A program made the position numbers and the translations under genes. Source: Austropuccinia psidii (taxonomy: Eukaryota; Basidiomycota; Pucciniomycetes; Pucciniales; Sphaerophragmiaceae). Taken from it: DNA of 64,000 bases. The stretch spans positions 1,247,501-1,311,500 of the forward strand of contig JALGQZ010000015.1 of the NCBI GenBank assembly GCA_023105745.1, given 5' to 3'. Shown piece after piece: positions 1-12,526 of the stretch (within the stretch, counting starts at the first letter, position 1; every line of letters starts with the position of its first letter). The notes beneath the pieces are model-generated. The model saw only the letters and a list, made by a program, of their open reading frames with translations. It did no database searches and was not told where the DNA came from.

Positions 1-1906
1 ATCATTGCCCATTTGTTAATGATTTGGAGTTTCCACCAAGTCCAAACCTAGTGTCCATGTGCTTATCTTAATTTGATCTACCATCTGTTGGCTGATCCGG
101 TGAACAAGATGTTAAATCTTGCTGTTACCAATATGTCTGGTAATTCAAAATCTTCTCTGATAGTTTCAATACCCCTGATGAATTCCATATGGTCATATTC
201 TCCTTTACCACTTAAGTGAGGCCATGCCTTAAGCTTTGGTACTTCTTTCAACAGTGCTTGGCCAATTGATTGGTCCAAGTTATGGAAAGAGGTGGAAAAT
301 TCATTCTTTGGTTGTGAATTTTATACATAAAATAATTGTGGGTTGGAAATTCTTGTACCCTCATTTTGATTCAGAGGTGTAGAAATTTATGGTAAGGTGT
401 GCAGTAATTGCTCAATATCCTCCATTTTACTGTTGCTACACCTTTGAGAATTTCTAAACTCATCATAGAAACTTTTTATTAAGTTTATTACTTCAATTTT
501 ATACCTATCTTCCTTATGTGTTAATTCTTGCCATAATTCAGTCTGTCTAGTATTATCAGAAATGACTTTATTAAACTTCATTGTCAATTTTGATACTTCC
601 TGTTATGAGGTGTCAAAACATTTTTCTTTACTTCAGTAAATGAATTTGAAATATAATCAAGAGCTTTCTTATTATCTTCTTTGATCATTTTTTTGGCTTG
701 TTTTATTCTTGTTTCACTTATTTAATCAAGATTTAATGTAGAATATTTGTCTGTTAATTCTATAATAATGGCAGATTGTTCATTCAGCTTATTTCCAAAT
801 GAATTGTCATTATTAAAAGCTTTAATGGTTCTTAAATTTTTCTCAAAACACACAAGTGTCTCATTTCTTTTGCTCAGACTTAAATTATTTGTTTTAAGAT
901 TGTTACAAATTGATGAATTTTTATCAGAAATATGACTCTTTATGTCATTTATAGCTATGTACAAGTTTGTAATGCCATCCGGAATATCAATAATAATTGC
1001 TGATATTTTAGTCTGTCTTCCTCATTTTTCTGTAATTTCATCATTTTTCTGGCCATCTGAAAGACATTTTCCATGGCATCCTACTGAATCTTTGGGATTC
1101 TGTAGCGCTGGCTGCAAGGTCTTTTAGCTGGTGCTTTTCCTTTGCCCTTGTTCTCAGCTTGTGGCTGCTTTTTCATGTTGGAATTGCATCTGCTGGCTAC
1201 TGGGGATGTTTTTGGCACTTGCTTGGGTGGTGGAGGGTTGTTTTGCCTCCATTCTGCTGCTAAAAGCATCATGTTTTTCTTTTCCATCAATGGATGCTAT
1301 ACATTGAGTAACTTGCAAGTGTTGGGATGGGCAAGGAATTTCCTCACAGTCAGGTAAGAATTCCTGCAGTTTTTCCACAAATAGGCAAGGCTCTGGTACT
1401 CTTTGTGCAGCGATTAACTGTTGTATGCCTTCTGGCTGGCTTTTTAAATGTCCACTGAGGCTTCTTGAGGCGGTTTCAGCTCTGTTTGAAGGTAAAACAG
1501 TATTATCAGCTGCAGGATGGCATAATTTGTCAGTTTGGCATTCATTTGCCAACCCTTGTTCTTCTGTAACTGATTGCCTTCTGCCATAATCACTTCTATG
1601 ACCTTTTTTGAGAGCTGCCTGAGGATTTTTAGCTGGCTCCTGATCTGGTTGAAGGCATATCTATGATTAAAAAGCTTGAAAATATTAATTTTACATCAAA
1701 AAACTTACTATTGGGTGAGTTTTTTGCCTTATGAAGGGTATTATCTATGTACAAGTTAATGAATTCAGAAGTAACTGGCTCTGGTTGGTTGTTCTGACTT
1801 ATAATAGCTGTGCTATTATAATCAGAATTGGCAGTACTTGCAGGAATAATGCTAGTAACTGTTGATGCAGTTTCCATATTTTCTTGTCTTACCACATTGT
1901 CAGACA
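1..1906 (-). pseudogene. Degenerate Ty3/Gypsy gag region (old element, 5' part)
   Basis: This is a Gag relic read leftward. At about 65-278 it encodes a stretch with LKEVPKLKAWP and GEYDHMEF that aligns with [11 protein letters not shown] and GEYDHMSF in the intact Gypsy copy at 40909. Further on, a frame gives WWKLQIINKWA, against [11 protein letters not shown]. Upstream pieces at 1081-1290 and 1154-1552 overlap in different frames. The first ends in RYRIPKIQ, the counterpart of SYRIPRIQ in the accessory frame of the younger elements. The 5'-most exon appears to begin at 1906, after a ttaag acceptor, with residues SDN. Several stops and frameshifts mean no protein is expected. Pol of this element would lie beyond the left edge. 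The family is distinct from, but related to, the element at 3883-14489. Confidence 0.75.
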
Positions 1907-2103
1907 CTTAAATTGATGAAGAAAGCAATTAATTAAGTAAAAGAAAGATTATCCAAAAGAGAAATAAAAAAGTAAAGCCTCACTCATAATATGAGAAAGT
2001 TTCATTTTTTATGGATATTTTTAAATTTCTCAATATAACAAAAAAGGATACAAAAAGAGTAAAGAATATTTTGCAGGTAAAATATCATTTCTGGGCCCCC
2101 AAA

Positions 2104-3882
2104 TGTAAGGTGTGGATATGAAAATTTGATTAAAAATCAAGTACTTTTGCTGTCCTCAAAATTTGTATAAGGTAAAAATTGATTAGGAAATAAAAATTCT
2201 AAGAGAAAACATGCCAATTTTATTTCTTTAAATTTATAATTATAAAAAATAATATTATGAAGAGTTATTGTTTTACCAACAATAAAGATTTATCCAAAAA
2301 TACTCTACAAGAGATATTTAATGCTACAAAAGAAATCTCTTCAAGAGAAATTTCAATTGGAATCAATTGAGCAAAGGACTGTAAGAAATTAATATAATAG
2401 CAGAGGCTTTAAAAAGAATATCAAAGAGAAAACCTGCCTAAAAGTGACCATAGTGAATTTGGTAACAAAGCAACAAAGTTAAAAGTGATGAAAGCTGCTT
2501 TAATTCACTTATGGGGTGGTTCAAGGGTAAAAATAATTATAAGAGTTACAAACAATGATTATAGTAATTTTTCAATGTGGTCAAAAGGTATAAAATGATA
2601 ATAAAAGGGTGTTTGGAATCCTTTATTGCTTGGTTTAACAGTGTTTAAACTAATTATAAAAGGAAAAGATTCTAATATGAAGAGAAAAGATGGAGTAAAG
2701 GAGACATTCTTTCATAGCCACCAAGTTCTTACTACAAAGGTAAGGTTTACTCTTTTCAGGTGTGAGAAACACTCTGAATAAAGAAAAGCCAATTATGGCA
2801 TCATTAAAACCTGGTTTAGACTAAAAAAAGGGCTGGTTTTAGCCATTTTGGACCCTTAAATCAGCCATATCTAAAATGATACCTGGTTTTATGCCTTCAA
2901 AGCATGAAAGAATGTGTATAACAGATGTCAAAACCCATTAAACCTGTTTTCAATAGGACTTTTTATCTTAAGGTTAGCTTTACCCTCTTGGAAACAGCTA
3001 TAACTGCCCTGGTTGGTATCAAAACCTCATCATCAATGGAGTCACAGACCCTGTGACTAAATTCCAGGCCAAAATTGATGAACCTTTGTGTGAATTTTGA
3101 CATCTCATGCCTTTCAGAAAGAAATTTGGGGTTTGGCTCCCTTGAAGCCAAGATTTCTTTTCCCCCTCCAAAAATTAAGTTTTCCAATGTATTTTTTCTT
3201 TAATTTCTCATCATGTAATATACTTGTAATTTACACATGCAATTCAATTGATTTTAATAGCTACACAACTGTAATACTTGATACCTCATATGTAAATTAC
3301 AGTTCACCTATTTAATACACACACACATATTGACATTTCAACTCAAAATACTTCAATTCCTCATAACTTCTAAACTACACACCACACCTCAATTTTAACA
3401 GAACAATTCATGTATAACACCAAATTTTGTGTGGATTAAGTTCAGGCTTTATGGATTTACAATTTTTATACAGAAAATACAGAAAACTTAATTTAAGCTC
3501 ATTTAGCATTGAGTTACAGCAATTTCACCCAGAGATGACCCCATCTTATTTTTTATGAGGAATCCAATGGTGAGCCAATTTTCTTATTTTTATTTATTGG
3601 ATAAAAAGTTATAATAAATTCTACTTAACGTTTTTCCAAAAGTATTTTAATTCCTGTAATTTTGTTAAAAATTAATTTTTACTGAATTTTTTCAAGTAAA
3701 AATGTGTTTTCACAATTTTCAATTTCAATGTAATTTTGTTTTTAAATTATAATGAAACTTTTATTTTTGTGTATAGTTTTAGATTTATATTTTAATTTTT
3801 GATAATATAAATAAATTTATTTTATTTATAATTGTATTTTTTTTTATTATTTGTGGTCTTTTGGGTATATGAAAATACCTCT
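2104..3882 (-). repeat. 5' LTR of the old Gypsy element, interrupted
   Basis: The LTR starts at TGTAAGG (2104), directly after GGGCCCCCAAA, the reverse complement of the primer-binding site shared by the Gypsy elements here. It contains the LTR-like segment around gaggaatccaatggtgagcc (3557-3580). It is cut at 3882 by the younger Gypsy element. The sequence resumes at about 14495 (aaggctccca), matching the expected end of such LTRs (aaggttcaca). Before the insertion the unit was about 1.8 kb. No gene is visible. The ORFs at 2963-3315 look like chance frames. Confidence 0.7.
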
Positions 3883-5865
3883 TGTAAGGTTTGACTATGA
3901 AACAATAAGTAAAAATTACCAATATTTTACTTATTGTACTATGAATGTCCATGGAATTGGGATAAATAAGATAAAAATAATTATAATAATAAAGAATTAT
4001 TATAATTATGGCCTGAAATAATTATATTATTAAATAAACATAATAATATAATTTATATTATAAAAATAATATATATAAGATAAATATATTAATATATGAT
4101 AATTAATATATTTAAAAGCACTTTATTATTGTTACCAACAAATAATAAAGGCATAAAAAATTGTTTTTTATTAATAAAAAACAATTAATAACAATAATAT
4201 TACCAATATTAAAGTTATAAATTAATATAAATACTATTTATATCAATTATGGAATTATTAAAAAGTAATAATAGAGAGAAATTATTATAATAAGAAAAAT
4301 AACCTACTTTTAATGCTTAATATAATAATTTTGAATAAATTTACGCCTAGAAATGTAAATACAACTTGTTTAAATTTTAGTTACAATAAATTTAAAGAGA
4401 AATTACAATTTTTCTTAATTTTACATGGAGTTGATGTTTTTGAGAGAAATTTAAACAAAAAAATTAAATAATTGTAATAATCACGTCAAAGATGAAGATT
4501 ATTATAAGATCATCTTTGGTATTTAATAATATGAAAGTTTTATATATAAAGAATAAAGAAATTACTTTTTTTATTTAATGATTTAATGTTTTGTAAGCGT
4601 CTGTTGGGAAAACAGAGTAAAAAGAGCTCTATTTATAGTAAATACCTCCCTCCTAGAGTCCAACAGGCTTCTGGTAGACGTTTACTGATCATATCCACTG
4701 GAATTGATCAATAGTTTGAGTTTTGGTGATGATTACATCATGATCAAACCATGTCACATCATTATTACATCATTATTTAGAGTTATCACTATAACTCTAG
4801 GTTTGATGATGTCAAGGCTTGGCAGAACCCCAAATTTCGTGGATTTTATTAGTTGTAATCATAAACTAACAGTATTCACCAATTATATCACTCATATGAC
4901 TGTTAAACTTAATTTAAAGCTACAGTGAGTGATCATAAATGATCATATTAAGCTCAAACTTTGATCCTTAATAACTTTTAAGATTTACACGCTACAGCAA
5001 TTCAGAGAGTGAACTCTAATAGCTTGGCATAACCTCATTATGCTGTCAAGAGCATTTAATCACATCATCAAAACTCTCTTTTTGATGATTTTTCTTGTAA
5101 CTCATCTTTTCTGTCAAAATTTAATATTTTAAACTTCAAACCATGATTTCAAGGGGTTATACCTTGAATATTATGATAAAAAATACATCATTCTTCACGA
5201 ATGAACTAGTAGAATCCAACTGTCTACTTTATTCTAAGTTTGGACCACTTTCACAACAAAGTGGTCAACAGCTCTATTGATTTTAATCAATAATCCCTTA
5301 CAGGTTTTAACCTTGTTTATAGCTTGTGAAATAAACTTCATTTCTGTATTCCTACAGTAATTAAGTGATGACTTTACTTTTGGTTCATCACTCTATCATG
5401 CATATTTCAAATGATATTAGCTAAAATCCTTGAATATATGCATTGACCAAAAAAGTGCATATATTCAGGTTAATTCCTTAAGTATTGACTTCGGAGCTTA
5501 GCTTCTTAATTTTATTATATGTGGGTCTTTATGTAGAATCCAATGGTACAATTTATTTCACATGTTTCTTGATTGGTCTTTGATGTAAATAAGGATTTAT
5601 GTTTTTTATAAGGTATTATTACTTATAGCTCACTAAGTATTGACTTTACAGATATGCCATAAAGATGGTATATGTGTATTTTACCATGGGGAATCCAATG
5701 GTATAATCTATTTCACATGTTTATTCATTGGTCCTTAAGTTAAACCAAGTTTTATGCCTCTTTATGGCATTTTTGTAGTTTTAAGGTAATTATTTTCAAT
5801 GTATAATTATTTTAAGTATCTCTTGTGACCTTTTTGCGTATGTGGTCATATCTCAAAGGTTCACA
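3883..5865 (-). repeat. 3' LTR of Gypsy copy A
   Basis: This LTR is bounded by TGTAAGG at 3883 and TTCACA at 5865. The purine-rich tract on the minus strand abuts it at about 5866-5884. It carries a TATA box on the minus strand at 4629-4637 and a perfect 26-nt AT-rich palindrome at 4160-4185. The ORF at 4704-4928 is LTR sequence and not a gene; the same frame recurs in the other LTR. Confidence 0.93.
4160..4185. other. 26-nt perfect palindrome in LTR
   Basis: The sequence reads ATTGTTTTTT, then ATTAAT, then AAAAAACAAT, and is fully self-complementary. A counterpart lies in the other LTR near 12786-12811, and a form with one changed arm is in copy B near 39868-39892. It lies downstream of the TATA box on the transcribed strand, so the transcript could form a hairpin in the R/U5 leader. 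Confidence 0.7.
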
Positions 5866-5884
5866 TTCCCTACCACCAAAAAGG
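5866..5884 (-). other. Polypurine tract of Gypsy copy A
   Basis: On the minus strand this reads as a G/T/A-rich tract ending GGTGGTAGGGAA immediately before the LTR start TGTGA. The same tract abuts the 3' LTR of copy B at 46813-46825. It is the expected plus-strand primer site for Gypsy elements. Confidence 0.75.
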
Positions 5885-5983
5885 ATTGTACCACAATCTG
5901 ATATGTGTAATTAGGGTATCACCCACTGTCCTACCTCTTCAATAGACTTTGTTAGTCTTGAAGCCCAATAATGCTTAACTTTT

Positions 5984-7237
5984 TTATTTTTCAGGTTTTC
6001 TTTCATTTCTGAACCTTCTTACTAGTTTATCAGCATTTGTTATATCTTTCTCAAGTAGCCATTCATCTTCTTGAGTTGAATTTCTATAACTTACAAGGTA
6101 TTCTCTTTCTTTTTTGTTTCTTGTCCTTCTTTCTTTAAGTACTTTTACAATTTTCTTTTCTTCTCCTTCCTCCAAGGGGGGAATTTCAAGTGGGGGTTTA
6201 TTTCTTAGTGGAAATAACTCCTTGTCACTTGAGCTGTAAGGTTTTATCAGACTTAAAGGGAAAGTTTGGTGTTTTTTCATTAATTCACCTGTGAGTTCCA
6301 ATTGCACAGCATTGGGTCCATGGAGTGCTTTTTTCATGAATGGTCCTGCAAATGAGTCTTTCAATTTCTTTGGACCTTTTATGTTATTGAAATTAAGGGT
6401 TGATACTAGGACCAAGTCTCCTATTTTGAAGTCAGGTGGTTTATGACTTTTATCCCATCTTTCTTTTGCATATTTGAAAGAATCTTGCATACACCTGTTT
6501 GCATGGTGTCTTGCTTTGTCAAGCATTATCTTAAAGCTGCTTGCTGTTGGATGTATATCCACTAAGTCCTTTTTGAGGGTATCATAAGGAAGTCTTGGAT
6601 TCCAACCTTTTTCTAGCATTGCTGGTGTTTTGCCAGTGGAAGAATGAATTGATGCTTTATATGCTAGTTCAAGAGCTGGTATTAGTGTACACCAATCATG
6701 GGTAAAACCATCAGAATATTTGAATTCTAGTCCATAAGCACAGAATCTTCTGATAATGTCCTCTAAGGTCTGTATCATTATTTCTGCCAAACCATCAGTT
6801 TGAGGATGGTAAGCTGTTGAGAATGATAATTTTGTCCCAAACAAGTTATGGAGATTTGTCCATAATGCTGAAGTGAACTTTGGGTCTCTGTCACTTATAA
6901 TATTTTGGAATAAGCCTGTATGGCTAATAACTTTATTCCATATCATTATGGCTGTGTCCATAGCTGTGTCATCTTTGTGACATGGTAGGAACATGGGAGT
7001 TTTGCTATACCTGTCAACCAACACTAGGCATGCATTATAGCTTCTGTCTCCTCCTGGAGGTAGTGCTGTTACCCAATCCATATGAACTATTTCCCAAGGG
7101 GATTTTGGTTCTTGGATTTGGATCATCATTCCAAATTTCTTTCCTGTGGCTCTGTTAGCTTTTTGACATCTGTCACAGGTTTTGCAGTATTCTGAAACAT
7201 CTTTCTTCCAATTTGGCCACCAAGAGCAGGTTTTCAC
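5984..7237 (-). pseudogene. Gypsy copy A integrase with chromodomain-like tail
   Basis: This part of the Pol polyprotein inserts the cDNA. In order it shows CxxCxxC-type zinc-binding residues (CKTCDRCQKA), the catalytic core with MDWV, ISDRDPKF and a HPQTDGLAE segment, a GPF (GPY/F-like) motif and a lysine-rich C-terminus. The tail ends in YLVSYRNSTQEDEWLLEKDI, which resembles a chromodomain (YLVxWK then EWE). The first zinc-binding residues lie upstream of 7237 behind a stop, so this frame is only the 3' piece of Pol. It is about 90 percent or more identical to the copy B integrase by eye, with lesions such as LAEIMIQ for LAERMIQ. Confidence 0.85.
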
Positions 7238-7438
7238 TCTTTATAATGTTCTGTCTTCTGAAAGATGTCCAGCTGCAACATTATCATGACACTCATGTAA
7301 AATAGTGTTTATCAGAGTTCTATCTGTTAAGGCCATAACACATGTGTGTTTTGTTCTGTGGAAATGGATTCCATCAAGAAGGTGGAATCTTCCTTCATCA
7401 TATGCCTTTTTCCATGTTTCATCTAGTCTTGATGAAAG

Positions 7439-9542
7439 TTATGGTTCTTTGCAGTCTTTCATTAGAAGTTGGCTTAAGATATGGCAATTTTTGTCTATCT
7501 TATAGCTTTCTTTAACTTGGTTAAAGAATTCTGTGCCAATGTCTGTAACACATATTCCTTCTATATGGTGATCTTCTAGTGGTACCCATGCTGGATTGTC
7601 AGGGGTATTTGCTAGAGCCCATCTGCTAAGACCATCTACATTTTTATGGATATTACCAGATTTATGAACAATAGTCATATTTCCTCTATATTATTGGATA
7701 GCAATTTGCCATCTCAGCATATGTCTATTTGGTGTTTTCATATTTAATAGAGATTTTACAGCATTACAGTCTGTAATCATGTCAAATACTGTTCCATTCA
7801 AGTAATAATGTAATTTTTCTAAAGCCCACACTAAGCAGAGGCATTCCATTTGGCTTGCTCCATATCTTGGCTCTGTTGGCTTTATCTGTCTTGAAATAAA
7901 ACAAATTGGTCCTTCCACTGGTTTATCATTGATAATTTGTGTCTGGTGCAGTGCAGCACCTAGTCCTTCTCCACAAGCATCAATGTAAAGTTTGAAGGGT
8001 AGTTTCCGATCTGGAATTAGAAGAAATGGGGCATTTGTTAAGGAATTTTTCAATTCCTCATATGCCTTGACTCTTTCTTGTGTCATTTCATATACTGTTT
8101 GTTGGTCACATAGCTTATACAAGGATTTAGCAATCTTTGCAAAGTCCTTTATATGCTGTCTATAGTAACCAGCAAATCCTAGAAATGATTGCATTTCTTT
8201 TTTGGTTTGTGGCATTGGCTTAAGTAGTACTGCTGCTACTTTATTTTTGTCTATGCCTAGACTCATTCCAGATACAACATGTCCTAGTGCTTTTAGTTCA
8301 CTGTATGCAAAATGATACTTTTTCAAGGAAATTTTCATATTCACTTGCACTATTTTTTGTAGTACCCTTTCTAGTCTTGTGAGGTGATTTTCCCAAGTTT
8401 CTGATCAAACTATTATATCATTAATATAGATAATTAACCATCCTTCTGATAATTCTTCAGGAAATATGGTATTCATAATCCTTTGATAATGGGAGGGTGC
8501 ATTTTTTATGCCAAATGGCATTCTTAAGTATTCAAAAATTCCACAGTGGACTATTATCCTCAATAGTTTCTTGGCATTGTCTGTTAAGACTTTTTGATGA
8601 AAACCCTTTAATGCATCCATGGCTGTAATGAACTTAGCTTGTGACAGTTGTGTCAATGTCTCATGGATCCTGGGTATTGGATACCTGTCTGGAATGGTAT
8701 AGGTGTTCAGGGCTCTGAAGTCTCCTACCATCCTTGATTTTCCATTATTCCAAGTTATAATGACAGGTGTAGTGACTTCTACCTGCTCATTATGTCCTAC
8801 CTTTCTTAATACTCCAAGGCCCATTGATTCTTTAATATGTACCTCTAGGGCTTCTCTAGCCCTTGGACTAGCTGGGTAAGCAGGTCTCCTTAGTAAAGGT
8901 GGGTAAGGTTTTTCCACATTAGGAATTATGTCCACTTCATGCCCAATTATGGCACCTAGTGGCTCTTTGTCTGTTTCAAAGGCATTTTTGTACTTAAATA
9001 AGAGGTCAATCAATTTTTCTTTCATTTTTTCTGTTAATTCTTGATTGAATTCGCCTCTTTGAGTTGTTCAGATATAAAATGTTCCTTTTCTGGAATTTTT
9101 TCTTCATTCTTAATAACTGTAATTTGTTTTTTGTTATTTAAGAAGCCAAACTTTGTCTTTTGTTGTCTCCTATAGTAAAATATCTATCTTTTTGGTCAGA
9201 GATATCTATACCATAGATTGATAAGTAGCCATTTCCAAGTATGAAGTGATTACTAGTACAGCTGTTCATTACTACAAACTCTATTTTAATTCTGACACAT
9301 TGTGAGGGGTGAGGGAAAATTAGTGTTAAATCAATTATTCCAAGGGGCTTAATGCTCTCACTTGCACTACTAAATTTGAAACCTTGTATTGGCATAAGTT
9401 TTTCTTGCCAGTCTGGGACAATGGTTTCTAAATAGCTTTTACCAACACAGGTGCAATATGCTCCTGTATCCAAGTTAACTTTTCCTTCTTGGTTATCAAC
9501 CATAACAATGCTTATACTTGATTTTCCAGCTGTATATCCCAT
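7439..9542 (-). pseudogene. Gypsy copy A protease, reverse transcriptase and RNase H, broken
   Basis: Read leftward from 9542. The aspartic protease at 9138-9542 has [12 protein letters not shown]. Reverse transcriptase at 8405-9025 ends in LIIYINDIIV, so the catalytic YIDD motif has become YIND. The rest of RT and RNase H follow at 7691-8350 ([17 protein letters not shown]) and 7439-7678. The frames are separated by stops and indels, while copy B has one open frame over the same region. The loss of the second-last aspartate, with the frame breaks, makes this copy non-autonomous. The stop at the RNase H/integrase border (about 7440) is also present in copy B. Confidence 0.9.
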
Positions 9543-9713
9543 TCCTCTTTCAGGTTTGGTTCTATAAATTTTTGCATCTTGTATATTTGTCAGGTTTGTG
9601 TCAGATGTCCCAGCTTGTGGTCAGTTTGAATTAACATCCAGTACTTCATAAGTTATATCAATATTATTAATTTGTGCATTAATTATATTAATTTTATCAC
9701 TTTCGGAACTTTC

Positions 9714-11780
9714 TTACTCTTCTGGTTCTTTTTCAGAGTCAGATTCCTCCTCTTTGTCTTTGTGGTTTTCTATTTCCACAATTTCATTAATCTTTGCCAT
9801 TTTGAGGCAATTATTGGCTAAATTTCCAATAACTCCACATTTATGGCATTTTCTTTGCTCACTATTGTTGGATGTATTGGGTTTGAAAGATTCTTTTGAT
9901 TTATCTTTTTTGATAAATGGTTTATTTGGACTTTTAATGTCCAATTTCTTCCAAGTCCTGCCAATTTTTATTCTTGTCACTATGTCTTCTAGTGCATTAA
10001 TATACTCTTCTGTGGAGCATGGTTCTATACACCTGCTTCTTATGGCATGTTCTAGCTCTCCTCCACATTTTTTAAGTATTTTCACATGCACAATTTTTTG
10101 TGACATTTCGGGGTACGATGCATTAAGCTTTTCAACTTGTTTTAAGAACCAAGTTAAAGGTTTGTCCTTGTCTGGGTCAAAGAAAGAATTTTCAAATGCA
10201 TTTTCTATTTTGTACCTCCAGGCATCATTAGCCCATTTGGTGATTATTTCGTGTTTCCACCAAGACAAGGTATTTTTGCCATTTGTTTGCCTTATACCGT
10301 AATACCATCTTTTTGCAGATTTTTCAAACAATGAATGTAATCTTGCAGTGATCAATTCATCTGGTATGGCATAATATTCTTGTAGCATGTCAATTGTTTT
10401 GCTAAATGACATGTGGTCATATTCACCTTCTCCTGTTAATGTTGGCCATTCTTTTAATTGAGGTGCTTCCTTCATTATGACTTGGTTATTGTCTTGGTGA
10501 CTCAAGTCTGTTATGAATGGATTTGTTGTTTCCTCTTTTGGTTTAACAGGGCTTCTTATGTGAGAAAATGGTGTTGATAACTTTGGAATATTTGCGTTAG
10601 CCTCATTAATTTTATTCATTTTTTCAGTAATAAGCCTTATTTCACTTTGAATGTCATCTTTCAGATGCATTCTTGCTTCATCACTCTTTTCTACATGGTC
10701 CAAAAGTAATTTTTGGTGTGAGAAAGTCTTTTCTTCAAATTCTTCTACATAAATGCTCAATTTGTTTAATTTTTCTATAAGATTATCAATACTCACATCA
10801 TAATTGATTGTCAAAGTTTTTTCTTTGAGATCACTTATGTATTTGTACAACTCTTGTTGTCCTTGTATTAATTTCTTAGTATTTTCAATTAATATTTTTG
10901 GTTTGTTATTTTCAATCATAAATTTTATGTTATCAATTTCTTTTTTATTTTGTACAACGAGTTTTGTTAAAGATGATAAGATATTATTTATTTATTGGAA
11001 AGATAATAAACTATTTTTAATGTCTTTAAGAGGTAAAATACTATTTTTAATTTCTGTTAAAGTATTTAAAACATCAGGAGACAAGGTTATTTCTTTGGGA
11101 AATGGGGTCGTATCATTCTTTGTTCCTCTTTGTCTTTGAATTCCATCAAAGTTCTGGCCATGTTGAAGAAATTGTCCATGGCATCTTTTTAGATTTTGGG
11201 GATCCTGTAGCTTGGGGAATATGGTTTTCTCCAATTCTTTTTCTTGTTCTTCTTCCCTTCTTGGGGAAGTGAGTTGGCTTGGGGCTTGCTGGTAGAAGCT
11301 ACTGAGGCTTCTTCCTTGGTTGCCTCCTTCTTTTTGGCATGATACTCCTTGATATTTTTGATTTGAGGTTTGGATGATAGTGGATTCCATCCATTGGAGT
11401 ATCTCACTATTTCCTCCTCCTTGAGGAACCTTTTCAGGATGTGCCAGGAGTTCATCACTCCTTGGTGTATTTGGGGCAACATTTCCCAATCTTTGTCCTT
11501 TTACACTGTGTAGTACTGTTTGTACTGGCTCATGTAGATGTCTATTTGAGCCCTCTGAATGTGATTTGTACCTGTTTGAGTCACTCATACTGAGTTCCAA
11601 TTCAGGTTCAGATATCATGGGCATTTCTGGGACTTGCCTTTGGAATAAGGCACTTCCTTGTGTGGATTCTGTTCCACTGGGGATATTGCCCTTCCCTTTC
11701 CCTTTTGAGGAATCAATTCTACCTCTGAGTCCAGCTCCATCTGATTGGATGGAGTATTGGGAGCCTCTTCTGGTAGTCAT
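9714..11780 (-). pseudogene. Gypsy copy A Gag, broken
   Basis: Gag is the structural protein of the retrotransposon particle. It starts at ATG 11780 ([10 protein letters not shown]), is open to 10992, and is then broken and continues at 10919-9714. The second part has coiled-coil-like Asn/Lys/Leu repeats (NLIEKLNKLS), the capsid-like core [16 protein letters not shown], and a zinc knuckle CHKCGVIGNLANNC. The knuckle's usual His is replaced by Asn (GIGHLANNC in copy B), so metal binding is doubtful. The first 690 nt overlap the accessory reading frame, and the ATG falls inside that frame's intron 1. Confidence 0.88.
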
Positions 11781-12007
11781 TTTATAAGAAAAATAAGAAA
11801 TAAGAGGATTTCAGAGCAGGAATTCTTCTTATGGCAATTTATAAATGAGGTACTAACCTTCAGAGTCCTGAATAATGGGTCCTGGAAAGTCCAATTTCTT
11901 GGCTTTCTTTTTTTTGGTAATTATTGGTGTTGGAGAACTTTGACAAGTTTCTTCCACCAATCTTTCAACAGTGGTTTGGTTGTCCTCTGTTGGGTTGTCT
12001 TCAAACA
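11087..12007 (-). pseudogene. Spliced accessory frame of Gypsy copy A
   Basis: This is the counterpart of the accessory gene in copy B (40684-41602). Exon 1 is 12007-11858 (starting [10 protein letters not shown] after a ttttag acceptor). Intron 1 is 11857-11770 (GTTAGT...CAG). Exon 2 is 11769-11638. Intron 2 is 11637-11572, a 66-nt GC-AG intron (GCAAGT...ACAG). Exon 3 is 11571-11087. The frame carries the KKKKAKK basic cluster, GWNPLSS and SYRIPKI, then one stop shortly after SYRIPKI. Over 97 codons of exon 3 I count about 8 mostly conservative differences from copy B, against about 16 in the overlapping Gag frame. Splicing is inferred from sequence only. Confidence 0.6.
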
Positions 12008-12510
12008 CTAAAAAAGACAAATAAATATAAGTCTTTTATATAAAAGTGTTATTTTGGTAAGATATGGCAATTTTCCACATAAAAATTGCTTTTATATCTT
12101 TTTAAAAGTGAAACTAATTAAAGAACTGGAATTAAAATGAACAAAATAACCTTTTTATTGGTTTTTATTGGTTTTTAATATTTTTTATATTTTTTATATG
12201 TTTTATTTTCTTATGTTTTTTTTTATTTTTAAAGAATAAAATAAAAAATGAATATGATTCTTTTTATAAAATTATTTTTGATTTATAAAATATCTTTTTT
12301 TTAATCACTAGAGTCACTCAAAGAAAGTTTCTGCAAGTCTAAGGATGTGAAAAACCACGTGTAAGACAATACAATTGCTTTCCAAATGCCTCAATAGCTT
12401 TTAAAATCAATAAATATAAAATTATTATATAATTTTATGATTATAAGTATAATTTATTATTGGATAAGCCCAATTATAATCTTTTTAAAGGTCATTTAGA
12501 GTAAATCTCA

Positions 12511-12526
12511 TGGCCAGGCCCCCAAA
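12511..12526 (-). other. Primer-binding site of Gypsy copy A
   Basis: On the minus strand TTTGGGGGCCTGGCCA follows the LTR end CTTACA by two bases before TGG. The same site is present after the LTRs of copy B (40178) and of the diverged element (34717). The first bases TGGGGGC match the usual start of a tRNA-Pro-primed site, but the following bases do not, so the primer is unsettled. Confidence 0.75.

Noticed and set aside
4704..4928. ORF repeated at 13329-13553, at first sight a conserved small protein
   Set aside because: It lies in both LTRs of one element, so the likeness is due to LTR duplication and the frame has no codon signal.
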